This document shows, piece by piece, positions 13,473 to 21,512 of a stretch of 28,441 bases of DNA. Each line of letters starts with the position of its first letter. Positions within the stretch are counted from its first letter, which is position 1. Source of the DNA: an uncultured Collinsella sp. (GTDB lineage Bacteria; Actinomycetota; Coriobacteriia; Coriobacteriales; Coriobacteriaceae). The stretch covers positions 1 through 28,441 of the forward strand of contig CATZMG010000024.1 of assembly GCA_958421655.1 (NCBI GenBank), in the 5' to 3' direction. The position numbers and the translations under genes are program-made. Under the pieces are notes generated by a model that saw nothing but the letters and a program-made list of their open reading frames with translations, made no database searches and was not told the DNA's origin.

Positions 13473-13943
13473 GTGGATACCCTTCCCATCACCACACCGC
13501 GCCAAGCTGGCATCTACGTGCGCCAGGCACGCGATGCTCAGGGTCTCACCCGTGCAACCCTCGCTAAAAAAGCCGGTGTTTCGGAGCGCCTGCTCGCATC
13601 GCTCGAGCTGGGAGATGCCACGGGTATTCGGCTCGACAAGCTGCTGGCGGTTTTCGGTGCTCTCGGACTGGCACTAGTTGCTCAAGGGAATATCGACGAC
13701 ACGAAACATGAGCAGCCAACCGACGCCCCGCATGCCGATTTGCAACCTTGTAGCACCCCCAGGTGCCATCACACTCAACGTCTTCACCATCGCAACCGAC
13801 GCGGCGCAGCCATTCCAGCTCTTCCAGATACCCCCTTTACGGCCGAGCTCTACGACAAGGCCTTCGCCGATTTCGCCATGTCCAATCTCGGAGTCTCGAT
13901 TGCCGCAAGCGCATCTGCCCAAACCAAGCCCGAAGGGAGATAG
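13473..13943 (+). CDS. hipB: HipB-like XRE-family antitoxin
   Basis: The antitoxin and repressor partner of the HipA kinase. Residues 10-70 form a Cro/CI-type HTH (YVRQARDAQGLTRATLAKKA, then GVSERLLASLELGDATGIRLDKL), typical of HipB. The GTG start at 13473 follows AGGAG by 6 nt. The tail (residues 75-156) is longer than in E. coli HipB. Its middle part, residues about 90-120, is rich in His, Arg and Pro, and the codons use A or T in the third position much more than neighbouring genes. Another frame of the same DNA reads more like protein there (see findings). The end PFTAELYDKAFADFAMSNLG looks natural again. It is 3 bp upstream of hipA. Confidence 0.85.
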   Translation: MDTLPITTPRQAGIYVRQARDAQGLTRATLAKKAGVSERLLASLELGDATGIRLDKLLAVFGALGLALVAQGNIDDTKHEQPTDAPHADLQPCSTPRCHHTQRLHHRNRRGAAIPALPDTPFTAELYDKAFADFAMSNLGVSIAASASAQTKPEGR

Positions 13944-13946
13944 CCA

Positions 13947-15251
13947 ATGGCCAGAAAAACGCTTCGGACTATTATTTGCGGCGTACCCGCAGGAACGCTC
14001 ATGCAAGATGAGAGCGGTCTAGTCAGTTTTGCCTACGATCAAGATTATGACGGGCCAGCCCTATCGACCAACATTCCCGTATCAAATCGCACATACGGCC
14101 AACAGGTCATGAATCCGTACTTGTTTGGCCTTCTGCCCGACAGCGAGGACCAACGAAAAGCGATTGCCGCCGAATTCGACGCCAGGCCCAATAATCCCGT
14201 TGCGCTGCTCAGCCATATCGGACTCGACTGTCCGGGCGGAGTGCAGTTTTGCGCCGAAGAAGATATCGACGCCGCCTTGCATCGCACTGGCGAATACCGC
14301 CCTATAGACGACCACGAGATTGCCTTGCGCCTCAAGTCGATCAGGGATGACCGCGAGGCATCGTGGATGGGCCTAGATGAAAGTTGGTCACTTGGAGGCA
14401 ACCAGGGCAAGTTCGCACTCGCGCTCATAGACGGTCGCTGGTGCGAATGCGTAGGTTCCTCGCCCACGACGCATATTTTCAAAAATGGCGTTATCGGATT
14501 TAAACTTGAAGCTCTTAATGAGTTTGTCTGCATGAAAAGCGCCCAGCGCGCGGGTATCGCAACGGCGAACGTTGAGTATCGCTTATTTGAGGACGAACCC
14601 GCCCTCATTGTTGAACGCTATGACCGTGTGAAAGCCAAAGACGGAACAATCATGCGTCTACACCAAGAAGACCTCTGTCAGGCCCTTGGAGTGATGCCCG
14701 CTCAAAAGTACACGGCAGACGGTGGCCCGACCGCACGCGACATTCAGGAACTCCTCGTCAACACGAGCCATCATCAACTTAACCTGTATCTGTTTACGCA
14801 GATACTTTTCTTTAACGCCATCATCGGCGCACCGGACGCGCATGCGAAGAACTATTCCCTGCTTCTTGGAAACGGCAGCACAGCTATGATGGCCCGTATG
14901 TATGACGTTGCATCGGGGCTGGCATACGAACGCATGCGGCGAAAAGCGCGCCTTGCCATGAGCGTTGGCGGCGAAAATCGTGTGGGGCGCATCGGTCCAG
15001 GCGCTATCCGCCGATACCACGGTATGGGCGACCCCGCGCTGGAGGCGGCGCTCACCGATGCCGGGCTATCCGAGAAGTTTTGCTTTGCGACCATGATGGA
15101 CCTCGCCTACGAGGTACCCATTTGCATGGAAGAGGTCATGGACGAATACGCCGACCTGCCCGGCATGGCGGACCTGCGCGAGCATATGCTCGGCCCCGTC
15201 TGCGAAAACTGCCAGCGCACCCTCGACCTCATCAAGGCGGATATGGGCTAG
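13947..15251 (+). CDS. hipA: HipA-type Ser/Thr kinase toxin
   Basis: A 434-aa HipA homologue; the E. coli protein phosphorylates glutamyl-tRNA synthetase and induces dormancy. The N-terminal HipA subdomain (residues 1-110) is present, with NPYLFGLLPDSEDQR. The Gly-rich loop SLGGNQGKFAL has Ser148 at the position of the E. coli autophosphorylation site Ser150. The catalytic loop GAPDAHAKNYSLLL gives Asp297, Lys301 and Asn302, and the metal-binding Asp320 is in YDVASG. All the residues needed for kinase activity appear present. GAAGGGAG overlaps the end of hipB, and spacing is 3 bp, so the pair is an operon. The actual substrate is not predictable from sequence. Confidence 0.94.
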   Translation: MARKTLRTIICGVPAGTLMQDESGLVSFAYDQDYDGPALSTNIPVSNRTYGQQVMNPYLFGLLPDSEDQRKAIAAEFDARPNNPVALLSHIGLDCPGGVQFCAEEDIDAALHRTGEYRPIDDHEIALRLKSIRDDREASWMGLDESWSLGGNQGKFALALIDGRWCECVGSSPTTHIFKNGVIGFKLEALNEFVCMKSAQRAGIATANVEYRLFEDEPALIVERYDRVKAKDGTIMRLHQEDLCQALGVMPAQKYTADGGPTARDIQELLVNTSHHQLNLYLFTQILFFNAIIGAPDAHAKNYSLLLGNGSTAMMARMYDVASGLAYERMRRKARLAMSVGGENRVGRIGPGAIRRYHGMGDPALEAALTDAGLSEKFCFATMMDLAYEVPICMEEVMDEYADLPGMADLREHMLGPVCENCQRTLDLIKADMG

Positions 15252-15281
15252 GTGTCCGTAATCTCCCATTTCCCAAAAGAA

Positions 15282-15322
15282 GAGAGGAGGCACCCGTCGC
15301 AAAAGCTCGGGTGCCCCCTCTC
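15282..15322. terminator. Bidirectional terminator between hipA and pepD
   Basis: The 15-base arms 15282-15296 and 15308-15322 pair with a single mismatch around an 11-nt loop. T-rich sequence follows on both sides: ATAATGTCATTT on the plus strand and TTCTTTT on the minus strand. It fits the convergent arrangement of hipA and pepD. Confidence 0.85.
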
Positions 15323-15377
15323 ATAATGTCATTTGCAATCCACCAGCACGTGGCTCGGACTGCTGCTAGCGCAACCT

Positions 15378-16835
15378 TTACGCAGCGAGGCGCTTGAGGA
15401 CGTCGATGAGCAGCTCGTAGAAGCGCTCGGCAGAAGCGAGCTCCATGCTCTCGTCCGGGGTGTGGACATCGGAGAGCGTCGGGCCCACGGCGATGGCGTC
15501 CAGGCCGTGCAGGGCCTCGGCAAACAGGCCGCACTCAAGGCCGGCGTGAATGGACTCGATTCGTAGCTCGGAGCCAAAGAGCTCGCGATAGCTCTCGACA
15601 AAGATGTCGCGGACCGGCGAATGCTCGGCATAGCTCCAGCCGGGATACTCGAACTCAAACTTGGCGTCGAATCCCAGGACATCGGCCAGCATCTGCAGGC
15701 GGTCCTTGAACTCGTTCTGCAGCGAGGTGATCGAGGAGCGCGGGGACAGCATGATCTTGACTTGGTCGTCAGAGGTGGCAACCACGCCGATGTTGGAGGA
15801 AACCTCGACGGAGCCGTCGGTGGCGACATTGCGGCGGATCACACCGTTGGGGGCAAGACGCAGAGCGCGAATAAGGGCAAGTGCGGACTTTTCGTCCATG
15901 GCCTCGACCTCAGTGTTGTCGGCAATCTCAACCGTGCAGGTAAAGCCGGGGTCGAAGACCTCGAGCTCGGCAGTAACGTCGGCGATGATGCCCTTTGCGA
16001 TCTGGGCCGCGGCCTCGGCTGCAGCGTGGTCGGCGTAGACCAGCTCGGCCTTGCACTCACGGTTGATGGCGTTGTCCTTGGTGCCGCCGTTAAAGCTAAC
16101 GATGGCGGGCTCGCCGGCAACCATCAGGCGGTCGATGATGCGGGCCATGATGAGGTTGCCGTTGCCGCGCTCCAGGTTAATATCGCTGCCGGAGTGGCCG
16201 CCCAGCAGGCCGGAGATGTCGAGCGTGAGGGCGCTACCGGTCTTGTGCTCGCGCGCGATCGGGCAGGTGTAGGTAACGACGACACCGCCGGCGCAGCTGA
16301 CGGTAGCAACGCCCTCTTCCTCGGAGTCAAGGTTAATCATGGTGCGGGCGCTAATCTGGGACTTGTCGAGCGTCTCGGCGCCGACCAGGCCGGTCTCCTC
16401 GTCGGTGGTGAATACGCACTCGAGGGCGGGGTGAACGATCGAATCGTCATCGAGAACAGTGAGCATCAGAGCGACGGCAATACCGTTGTCGGCGCCCAGA
16501 GTGGTGCCGTTAGCGGTGAGGACGCCGTCCTTGACGACCAGGTCGATACCATCAGTCGTAAAGTCGTGCTCGACGGAGCCCAGCTTGTCGCACACCATGT
16601 CGATGTGGCCCTGCAGCATCACGGTCGGGGCATTCTCGGCGCCGGCAGATGCGGGCTTGCGAATGATGACGTTGTAGACCTCGTCCTGGTACACATCGAG
16701 ACCGCGCTCCTTGGCAAACGCGACCAGGAAATCGCTGATGCCCTTCTCGTTGCCAGACCCACGGGGGATCGCGCTGACCTCCTCAAAGAAATGGAACAGC
16801 TGGGCGGGCTCGTAACCGGTAATCTTGTAGTCCAT
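15378..16835 (-). CDS. pepD: Aminoacyl-histidine dipeptidase PepD (peptidase family M20)
   Basis: A cytoplasmic zinc dipeptidase (beta-Ala-His dipeptidase type) that cleaves unusual dipeptides and many ordinary ones. From the ATG at 16833-16835, preceded by AAGGAGG, it has 485 aa, the usual PepD length. Metal and catalytic motifs are MLQGHIDMVC (His77, Asp79), TLGADNGIAVAL (Asp116) and FTTDEETGLVGA (catalytic Glu146 and ligand Glu147), followed by SEEEGVATVSCAGG, a PepD marker. The dimerisation domain lies at about 200-380. An in-frame upstream start would add 35 residues without a ribosome binding site. It is a single-gene unit that converges with hipA. Confidence 0.96.
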   Translation of the reverse strand: MDYKITGYEPAQLFHFFEEVSAIPRGSGNEKGISDFLVAFAKERGLDVYQDEVYNVIIRKPASAGAENAPTVMLQGHIDMVCDKLGSVEHDFTTDGIDLVVKDGVLTANGTTLGADNGIAVALMLTVLDDDSIVHPALECVFTTDEETGLVGAETLDKSQISARTMINLDSEEEGVATVSCAGGVVVTYTCPIAREHKTGSALTLDISGLLGGHSGSDINLERGNGNLIMARIIDRLMVAGEPAIVSFNGGTKDNAINRECKAELVYADHAAAEAAAQIAKGIIADVTAELEVFDPGFTCTVEIADNTEVEAMDEKSALALIRALRLAPNGVIRRNVATDGSVEVSSNIGVVATSDDQVKIMLSPRSSITSLQNEFKDRLQMLADVLGFDAKFEFEYPGWSYAEHSPVRDIFVESYRELFGSELRIESIHAGLECGLFAEALHGLDAIAVGPTLSDVHTPDESMELASAERFYELLIDVLKRLAA

Positions 16836-16963
16836 GGTGCCTCCTTGGCGCAACTGGTTAGACAGTAAGACATGCGACTTGTATATTCCCAGACTTTGCG
16901 TGCATAAACCAGTCGAAAACGCCGAGCGCCCTCGCATCATCGGCTAACGGCGAGGAAACGCCA

Positions 16964-16979
16964 CTTTATCAAGATAAAG
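16964..16979. repeat. Short palindrome CTTTATC-AA-GATAAAG
   Basis: Perfect 7-bp arms with a 2-bp centre, beginning 5 bp beyond the stop codon of the PIN toxin and about 130 bp upstream of pepD. There is no T-run in the toxin's direction, so it could be either a weak terminator or a regulatory site for pepD. Confidence 0.45.
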
Positions 16980-16983
16980 CAGG

Positions 16984-17511
16984 TTAGACGGGCCGTGCCG
17001 AAGGGACGTTGGACCCTTCAACCAACTTCAACGCCTGTTGAACATTAATGCATACACCATTGGTATGTTTGATGAGATTTTTGTCCTCTGTCACGACGTA
17101 ATCGGCATCAATGCGATTGGCGACGCCCAGCATCAGGTCGTCCTCAAAGTCGTTGTGATGATACTTGAACACAAAGGAGTCGAAGACCTCGTCTGCACCG
17201 ACCGAGGCAATAATCGACTTTTGCCGAATCAGGCGAACGCACGCCCACGCTGTCTCGTCGGCACCGGCGATGGCTTCGGGAGTGAGAGCCCCCTCACGGC
17301 GGGCGTCGGCCTTCATCGTCCTTCCCAGAATGTAATAGACGTCTTTGACAGACAGGGAGGACGAGAAGAGGACGATATCCTCCGCTTCCGCCGCGCGAGA
17401 AAGGAGCTCGACTATCGGCCTGGTCGCATTCGTGCGAGCGAGAAAGTAATCTAGCCAGACGTTCGTGTCGATCAACAGCTTGAGCACACGTTTCGTTCCG
17501 ACGCCGCTCAT
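16984..17511 (-). CDS. PIN-domain toxin of a type II toxin-antitoxin pair
   Basis: A predicted metal-dependent ribonuclease of 175 aa with the acidic PIN residues in LLIDTNVWLDYFL (Asp15), SVKDVYYI (Asp57), NDFEDDLML (Asp121 to Asp125) and VVTEDKNL (Asp143). It is VapC-like but longer than the usual 130-140 aa, with an insert at about residues 65-105. The start ATG overlaps the antitoxin stop in an ATGA quartet (17508-17511), which indicates translational coupling; a TTG 12 bp earlier is the alternative. The pairing with a RelB-type antitoxin makes this a mixed-type module. Confidence 0.88.
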   Translation of the reverse strand: MSGVGTKRVLKLLIDTNVWLDYFLARTNATRPIVELLSRAAEAEDIVLFSSSLSVKDVYYILGRTMKADARREGALTPEAIAGADETAWACVRLIRQKSIIASVGADEVFDSFVFKYHHNDFEDDLMLGVANRIDADYVVTEDKNLIKHTNGVCINVQQALKLVEGSNVPSARPV

Positions 17512-17876
17512 AATTCGATCCAATCGCTGAATCTCTCGCTCATCATTTGATCGTATAACTCGTCGTAATCAAAGGCTTCATCGGGGCTCGGCCTCTGAAT
17601 CGAGAACCGCTCATAAAAATTCGAAATTAACGCAGCCCCTTCCGAGACGCGGGACGAACTCGCCTTCGATCGTATGTCGTCAGGCAGGACTTCGTCATCA
17701 TTCTTTTTTGCGACGGGCATATGACCGTTCTCGGTCAAGTACTGCCACAGCTCCCTCACAGCTTGTGACGGCGTCATGCCGATATGCGCCAGCACGGCGT
17801 CCCCAGCCTCTTTGAGTTGGCGATCCATGCGCACATTCATCTGGACCGGCCGTGAGTCGAGTACCGATATTGGCAT
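17508..17876 (-). CDS. RelB/DinJ-family antitoxin
   Basis: A 122-aa ribbon-helix-helix antitoxin. The DNA-binding part is residues 10-50 (VQMNVRMDRQLKEAGDAVLA, then HIGMTPSQAVRELWQYLTENG), typical of RelB/DinJ. The acidic, Tyr-rich C-terminal part (about 80-122, DEAFDYDELYDQMMSERF) should wrap the toxin. AAGGAG lies 6 bp before the ATG at 17874-17876. It is upstream of the toxin with a 4-bp overlap. An inverted repeat that includes the -10 box (17889-17919) suggests autoregulation. Such antitoxins usually pair with RelE/YafQ toxins, so the PIN partner is noteworthy. Confidence 0.9.
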   Translation of the reverse strand: MPISVLDSRPVQMNVRMDRQLKEAGDAVLAHIGMTPSQAVRELWQYLTENGHMPVAKKNDDEVLPDDIRSKASSSRVSEGAALISNFYERFSIQRPSPDEAFDYDELYDQMMSERFSDWIEL

Positions 17877-17888
17877 GCTAGCTCCTTC

Positions 17889-17919
17889 TGCTATACATAT
17901 TTATATTTCGAGTATAGCA
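17889..17919 (-). promoter_or_regulatory. Promoter/operator of the RelB-PIN operon
   Basis: TGCTATAC (17889-17896) and GTATAGCA (17912-17919) form a perfect 8-bp inverted repeat with a 15-bp AT-rich spacer. In the minus-strand sense the upstream arm contains TATACT (17911-17916), a good -10 box. The repeat ends just before the AAGGAG site. A ribbon-helix-helix antitoxin binding here would block its own promoter. Confidence 0.65.
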
Positions 17920-17930
17920 CCATTTACTCA

Positions 17931-17963
17931 TAAAAAAGGGGCGCCCCGACAGGAGTGCCCCTT
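17931..17963 (-). terminator. Terminator of clpC
   Basis: In the minus-strand sense AAGGGGC-a-CTCC pairs with GGGG-c-GCCCCTT around a TGTC loop and is followed by TTTTTT. It begins about 20 bp after the clpC stop codon. Confidence 0.9.
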
Positions 17964-17982
17964 CGCAAAGCTATGTTACGCC

Positions 17983-20625
17983 CTACAGCGCGCCGGAACC
18001 GGCTTGCATCATGCCGCCGGGGCCCGAGGTCACGCCGCCGCTCACGGGCGCGGCGTTGCCGGTGTGCGGTGCCGCCGGGGCGGTATCGCCACCGAGCGTG
18101 CCCGCCTGACGCGGTGCCGGGATCTCGCCCGTGCCGTGGCTAAAGACAAACTTGCCATCGGCCACGTCGCACAGGACGGTATCGCCCTCGCCCCACTCGC
18201 CGGCCAGGAGCTCCTCGGACAGCGGGTCCTCGATGAGCTTTTGAATGGCGCGGCGCAGCGGACGCGCACCGTTGGTGAGGTCGGTGCCCTCGGCCACGAT
18301 CTTGTCATAGGCCGCATCGGTGAGCTTGATGTTCATGCCGTTGGCAATCAAACGCTGACGCAGATCGTCCACCAGCAGGTGCGCAATCTTGGTGAGATTC
18401 TCGCCCGAGAGCTTCTGGAACACCACAATATCGTCGATACGGTTGAGCAGCTCGGGGCGGAACAGGCGCTTGAGCTCGCCCATCGCACGGCCCTTGATCT
18501 CGCTCGACGTGAGACTCTGCTCGCCGGTGGTGCCAAAGCCAACGCTCGCATCCTGCGCGATCTCGCGGGCGCCCACGTTTGACGTCATGATGATCACCGT
18601 ATTGCGGAAGTCGACCGTCTTGCCCTGGCTATCGGTCAGACGGCCCTCCTCCAACACCTGCAGCAGGATATTGAAGATGTCGGGGTGCGCCTTCTCGATC
18701 TCGTCGAACAGCACGACCGAGTACGGGTGACGGCGAACAGCCTTGGTGAGCTGGCCGCCCTCGTCGTGGCCCACATAGCCCGGGGGGCTACCGATGAGCT
18801 TGGAGACCTCGAACTCACTGCCAAACTCCGACATATCGAAGCTGATGAGCGCGTCCTTGCTGCCAAAGAGATACTCGGCGAGCGTCTTGGCGAGCTCGGT
18901 TTTGCCCGTGCCGGTGGGGCCCAGGAAGATAAAGCTGCCGCCGGGGCGACGCGGGTCCTTGAGCGGCGAGCGGCTGCGGCGCACGGCCTTGGCAACGGCC
19001 TCGACGGCCTCGTCCTGACCGATGATGCGCGTCTTGAGCACGCTTTCGGCCTGCAGCAGGCGGCGGCTCTCGCTCTCGGTGAGCGAGGACACCGGCACGC
19101 CCGAGGTCACGGACACGATGTCGGCAATCTGGGAGACATCGATGGTGAGCGGGCTGGCGTCGAGCTCGGCCGTCCAGGCAGCCTTGGCCTCGGCGAGCTC
19201 AATCTCGGCAGCCTTTTGCTGCTCGGTGATCTCGGCGGCCTTGTTCATGTCGTCGCTCTCGGTGGCCTCCTGCGCGGCGGCCTTAAGCTCCTCCACGCGA
19301 TGCTCGGCCTCGCGCACCGGCTCGGGCGCGCGGTTGGCGGCGATGCGGGCGCGGGCGCCGGCCTCGTCAATGAGGTCGATGGCCTTATCGGGCAGGAAGC
19401 GATCCTGGATGTAGCGGTCGGAGAGGTTCGCGGCGGCCTCGATAGCACCCTGCGTATAGCGCACATGGTGGTGCTCCTCGTAGCGCGGCTTGAGCGCGGT
19501 CAGGATCTTGACCGTGTCCTCGACGCTCGGCTCCTCGACATCGATGGTCTGGAAGCGACGCTCGAAGGCCGGGTCCTTGGTGAGGTACTTGCGGAACTCC
19601 TCGGCCGTGGTGGCACCGATGATCTGGAAAGCACCGCGTGCGAGAACGGGCTTGAGCATGGAGCTCGCGTCGATGGAGCCCTCGGCAGAGCCGGCACCGA
19701 TGATGGTGTGCATCTCGTCAATAAACAGGATGACGTCGTCAGCTTCGGTGGCCTCCTGGATCACGTTCTTGAGGCGCTCCTCAAACTCGCCGCGATACTT
19801 GGCGCCCGCCACGAGGCCCGGCAGGTCGAGCGTCCAGATATTCTGGTTCATGAGGTTCTCGGGCACGTTGCCGGCTGCAATCTGCTGAGCCAGGCCCTCG
19901 ACGATGGCCGTCTTGCCCACGCCGGGGTCGCCCAGAATGAGCGGGTTGTTCTTGGTGCGGCGCGAAAGAATTTCCATCATACGCTGGACTTCCTTTTCGC
20001 GACCAATTACAGGGTCGAGCTCGCCGTCGCGCGCCTTCTGCGTGAGGTTGGTCGCGAACTGCTTAAGCGTATCGGTGCCACCCCCCCTTTGCTGAGAGGT
20101 ATCCGAGCCGCTAAAGAACGGCAGGCCCGCACCGGGACGACCAGCACCGGCGCCGGCGAGCGGACGCTTCTTGTCCTGGTCCTTGGCGGTGAGTTTCTCG
20201 ATAGCCTTTTTGATGGAGGCGGACGACACACCCAGGCGCATGAGGATGTCCATGGCCATGCCGTTGCCCTCTTCGACGATGCCGATCAGCAAGTGCTCGG
20301 TCGACACGTAGGTCTGGTTGTTCTCGCGCGCCACGCGGAATGAACGCTCCATCACGCTAATGACGAGCGGCGTAAAGGCGAGCTTGGCCGCCTCGGTCTC
20401 CTCACTGGGCTCGGGAACCGTGGTCTGGACCTCTTTGAGAGTATCCATGATGTCATCATAGGAGATGTCGAGCGAACGCAGCGCCTCGGCGGCAATGCCC
20501 TCGTCCTCCTTGGCAAGCGCGAGCAGCAGGTGCTCGGTGCCCACCTTATTTGAATGAAGATCGAGCGCTTCTTGCTTGGCCATGGACATGACCTTACGCG
20601 CACGATCGGTAAAACGGTCTAACAT
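17983..20625 (-). CDS. clpC: ATP-dependent Clp protease ATP-binding subunit ClpC
   Basis: A AAA+ unfoldase that feeds substrates into ClpP. From the ATG at 20623-20625 (AGAGGAA upstream) it has 880 aa. Order: double Clp_N repeat (1-145, MLDRFTDRARKVMSMAKQEA), linker rich in Gly and Pro, AAA1 with Walker A GDPGVGKT (232-239) and Walker B ILFIDE (299-304), a UVR-like/coiled middle region (about 440-490), AAA2 with Walker A GPTGTGKT (569-576) and Walker B VVLFDE (637-642), a ClpP-docking loop VGF (695-697) and a C-terminal domain. The last 45 residues form a Gly/Ala/Pro-rich tail. A TATACT box (20708-20713) is a candidate -10. No CtsR or McsAB genes are adjacent, unlike in Firmicutes. Confidence 0.96.
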   Translation of the reverse strand: MLDRFTDRARKVMSMAKQEALDLHSNKVGTEHLLLALAKEDEGIAAEALRSLDISYDDIMDTLKEVQTTVPEPSEETEAAKLAFTPLVISVMERSFRVARENNQTYVSTEHLLIGIVEEGNGMAMDILMRLGVSSASIKKAIEKLTAKDQDKKRPLAGAGAGRPGAGLPFFSGSDTSQQRGGGTDTLKQFATNLTQKARDGELDPVIGREKEVQRMMEILSRRTKNNPLILGDPGVGKTAIVEGLAQQIAAGNVPENLMNQNIWTLDLPGLVAGAKYRGEFEERLKNVIQEATEADDVILFIDEMHTIIGAGSAEGSIDASSMLKPVLARGAFQIIGATTAEEFRKYLTKDPAFERRFQTIDVEEPSVEDTVKILTALKPRYEEHHHVRYTQGAIEAAANLSDRYIQDRFLPDKAIDLIDEAGARARIAANRAPEPVREAEHRVEELKAAAQEATESDDMNKAAEITEQQKAAEIELAEAKAAWTAELDASPLTIDVSQIADIVSVTSGVPVSSLTESESRRLLQAESVLKTRIIGQDEAVEAVAKAVRRSRSPLKDPRRPGGSFIFLGPTGTGKTELAKTLAEYLFGSKDALISFDMSEFGSEFEVSKLIGSPPGYVGHDEGGQLTKAVRRHPYSVVLFDEIEKAHPDIFNILLQVLEEGRLTDSQGKTVDFRNTVIIMTSNVGAREIAQDASVGFGTTGEQSLTSSEIKGRAMGELKRLFRPELLNRIDDIVVFQKLSGENLTKIAHLLVDDLRQRLIANGMNIKLTDAAYDKIVAEGTDLTNGARPLRRAIQKLIEDPLSEELLAGEWGEGDTVLCDVADGKFVFSHGTGEIPAPRQAGTLGGDTAPAAPHTGNAAPVSGGVTSGPGGMMQAGSGAL

Positions 20626-20661
20626 GCTAGTTCCTCTTAGACGAGCTAGTTTTTTCAAACG

Positions 20662-20689
20662 CAAAGCGCCGCCCCGCGGCAGCGCTTTG
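20662..20689 (-). other. GC-rich hairpin in the clpC leader
   Basis: CAAAGCGC at 20662-20669 region and GCGCTTTG at 20682-20689 pair and extend inward to about 12 bp. It is between the candidate -10 box and the clpC start, and is not followed by a T-run in the sense direction, so it is an mRNA leader structure rather than a terminator. Confidence 0.55.
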
Positions 20690-20770
20690 GTCTCTTTACC
20701 CATATGGAGTATATGTTAACAGCTGGAGGAATATCTATAAACCCGGCTCACATGAATGCAGGTTATGACC

Positions 20771-20796
20771 GCATCGCGGGACTCACCGCGCGATGC
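20771..20796 (-). terminator. Possible terminator after the TetR gene
   Basis: GCATCGCG (20771-20778) and CGCGATGC (20789-20796) form a perfect 8-bp GC-rich stem with a 10-nt loop, about 27 bp after the tetR stop. No T-run follows, so intrinsic termination is doubtful. Confidence 0.35.
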
Positions 20797-20822
20797 GCGA
20801 CGGGCGCCCCGCAAGAGAAACC

Positions 20823-21512
20823 CTAGACGTCTTTCACCACGTCGGGACTCGTCGCACGCGATGCGCGATAGGCATCGGCCTCCTTGGAGACGCGTTCGAG
20901 CAGCTCGGATGTATCGACGCCCTCGACTTGCGCGACCGTTTCAACCGTCTGCATGGCGACCGCCCTCAGGTACGCGCACGCGCTGTCCCCCAGCTGCTCG
21001 AGGTCTATCTCCTCGCCGCCCTCCCGGGCAAAGCCGACCGCCATCACAAAGCCCATGATGCCCGAGACCAGAAAGCCCACCGCAAAGCTCGAATCTGCCT
21101 TGAGCTCTTCTCCGTCGGGGTGGACGATCTCTCTCACGCGGTCGATGATGATCGTATGGATGCCCTGCTCGACCTGCTCGGCGGCACCCGCCCTCATGGT
21201 GATGACGATGCGCCGCAGCAGGCAGCGGACGTCGCGCCGGTCGAACGCCGAAAGGTCGCCCTCGCTCGAAAAATGCCAGAGGGCATCGGTGATGAGCTCG
21301 TTATCCTGCAGCAGCTGGGCTATGGCGATGGCGACGAGTTCATCGAAATCGTGAAAATAGTAGTAAAACGTTCCGCGATTGCACTGGGCGGCGCGGGTCA
21401 CCTCGCCAACCGACAGCTCGAAGATGCTGTTGTTCTCGATGAGCTCCCAAAACGCCTCGATGATACGGGTGCGTGCATCGGGCGCATCGGCGTCCTTACG
21501 CGGTCTCGCCAT
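20823..21512 (-). CDS. TetR family transcriptional regulator
   Basis: A 229-aa one-component repressor. The N-terminal HTH is clear: RTRIIEAFWELIENNSIFEL, then SVGEVTRAAQCNRGTFYYYF with the usual FYYYFHDFDELV end (residues about 15-65). The C-terminal ligand-binding part has hydrophobic helices (SFAVGFLVSGIMGFVMAVGF) and no recognised subfamily. It overlaps the end of the activase gene by 17 bp, so it is the second gene of that operon. The ATG at 21510-21512 has GTGAGG upstream; a GTG at 21519-21521 is an alternative that adds three residues. The natural target is the perfect palindrome at 25985-26005 in front of the activase gene, which would make it autoregulatory. The ligand is unknown. 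Confidence 0.9.
   Translation of the reverse strand: MARPRKDADAPDARTRIIEAFWELIENNSIFELSVGEVTRAAQCNRGTFYYYFHDFDELVAIAIAQLLQDNELITDALWHFSSEGDLSAFDRRDVRCLLRRIVITMRAGAAEQVEQGIHTIIIDRVREIVHPDGEELKADSSFAVGFLVSGIMGFVMAVGFAREGGEEIDLEQLGDSACAYLRAVAMQTVETVAQVEGVDTSELLERVSKEADAYRASRATSPDVVKDV

Noticed and set aside
20690..20705. CtsR-like operator (GGTAAAGAGACCAAAG) near clpC
   Set aside because: Only a partial match to the CtsR consensus, no tandem half-site with correct spacing, and no ctsR gene in the window.
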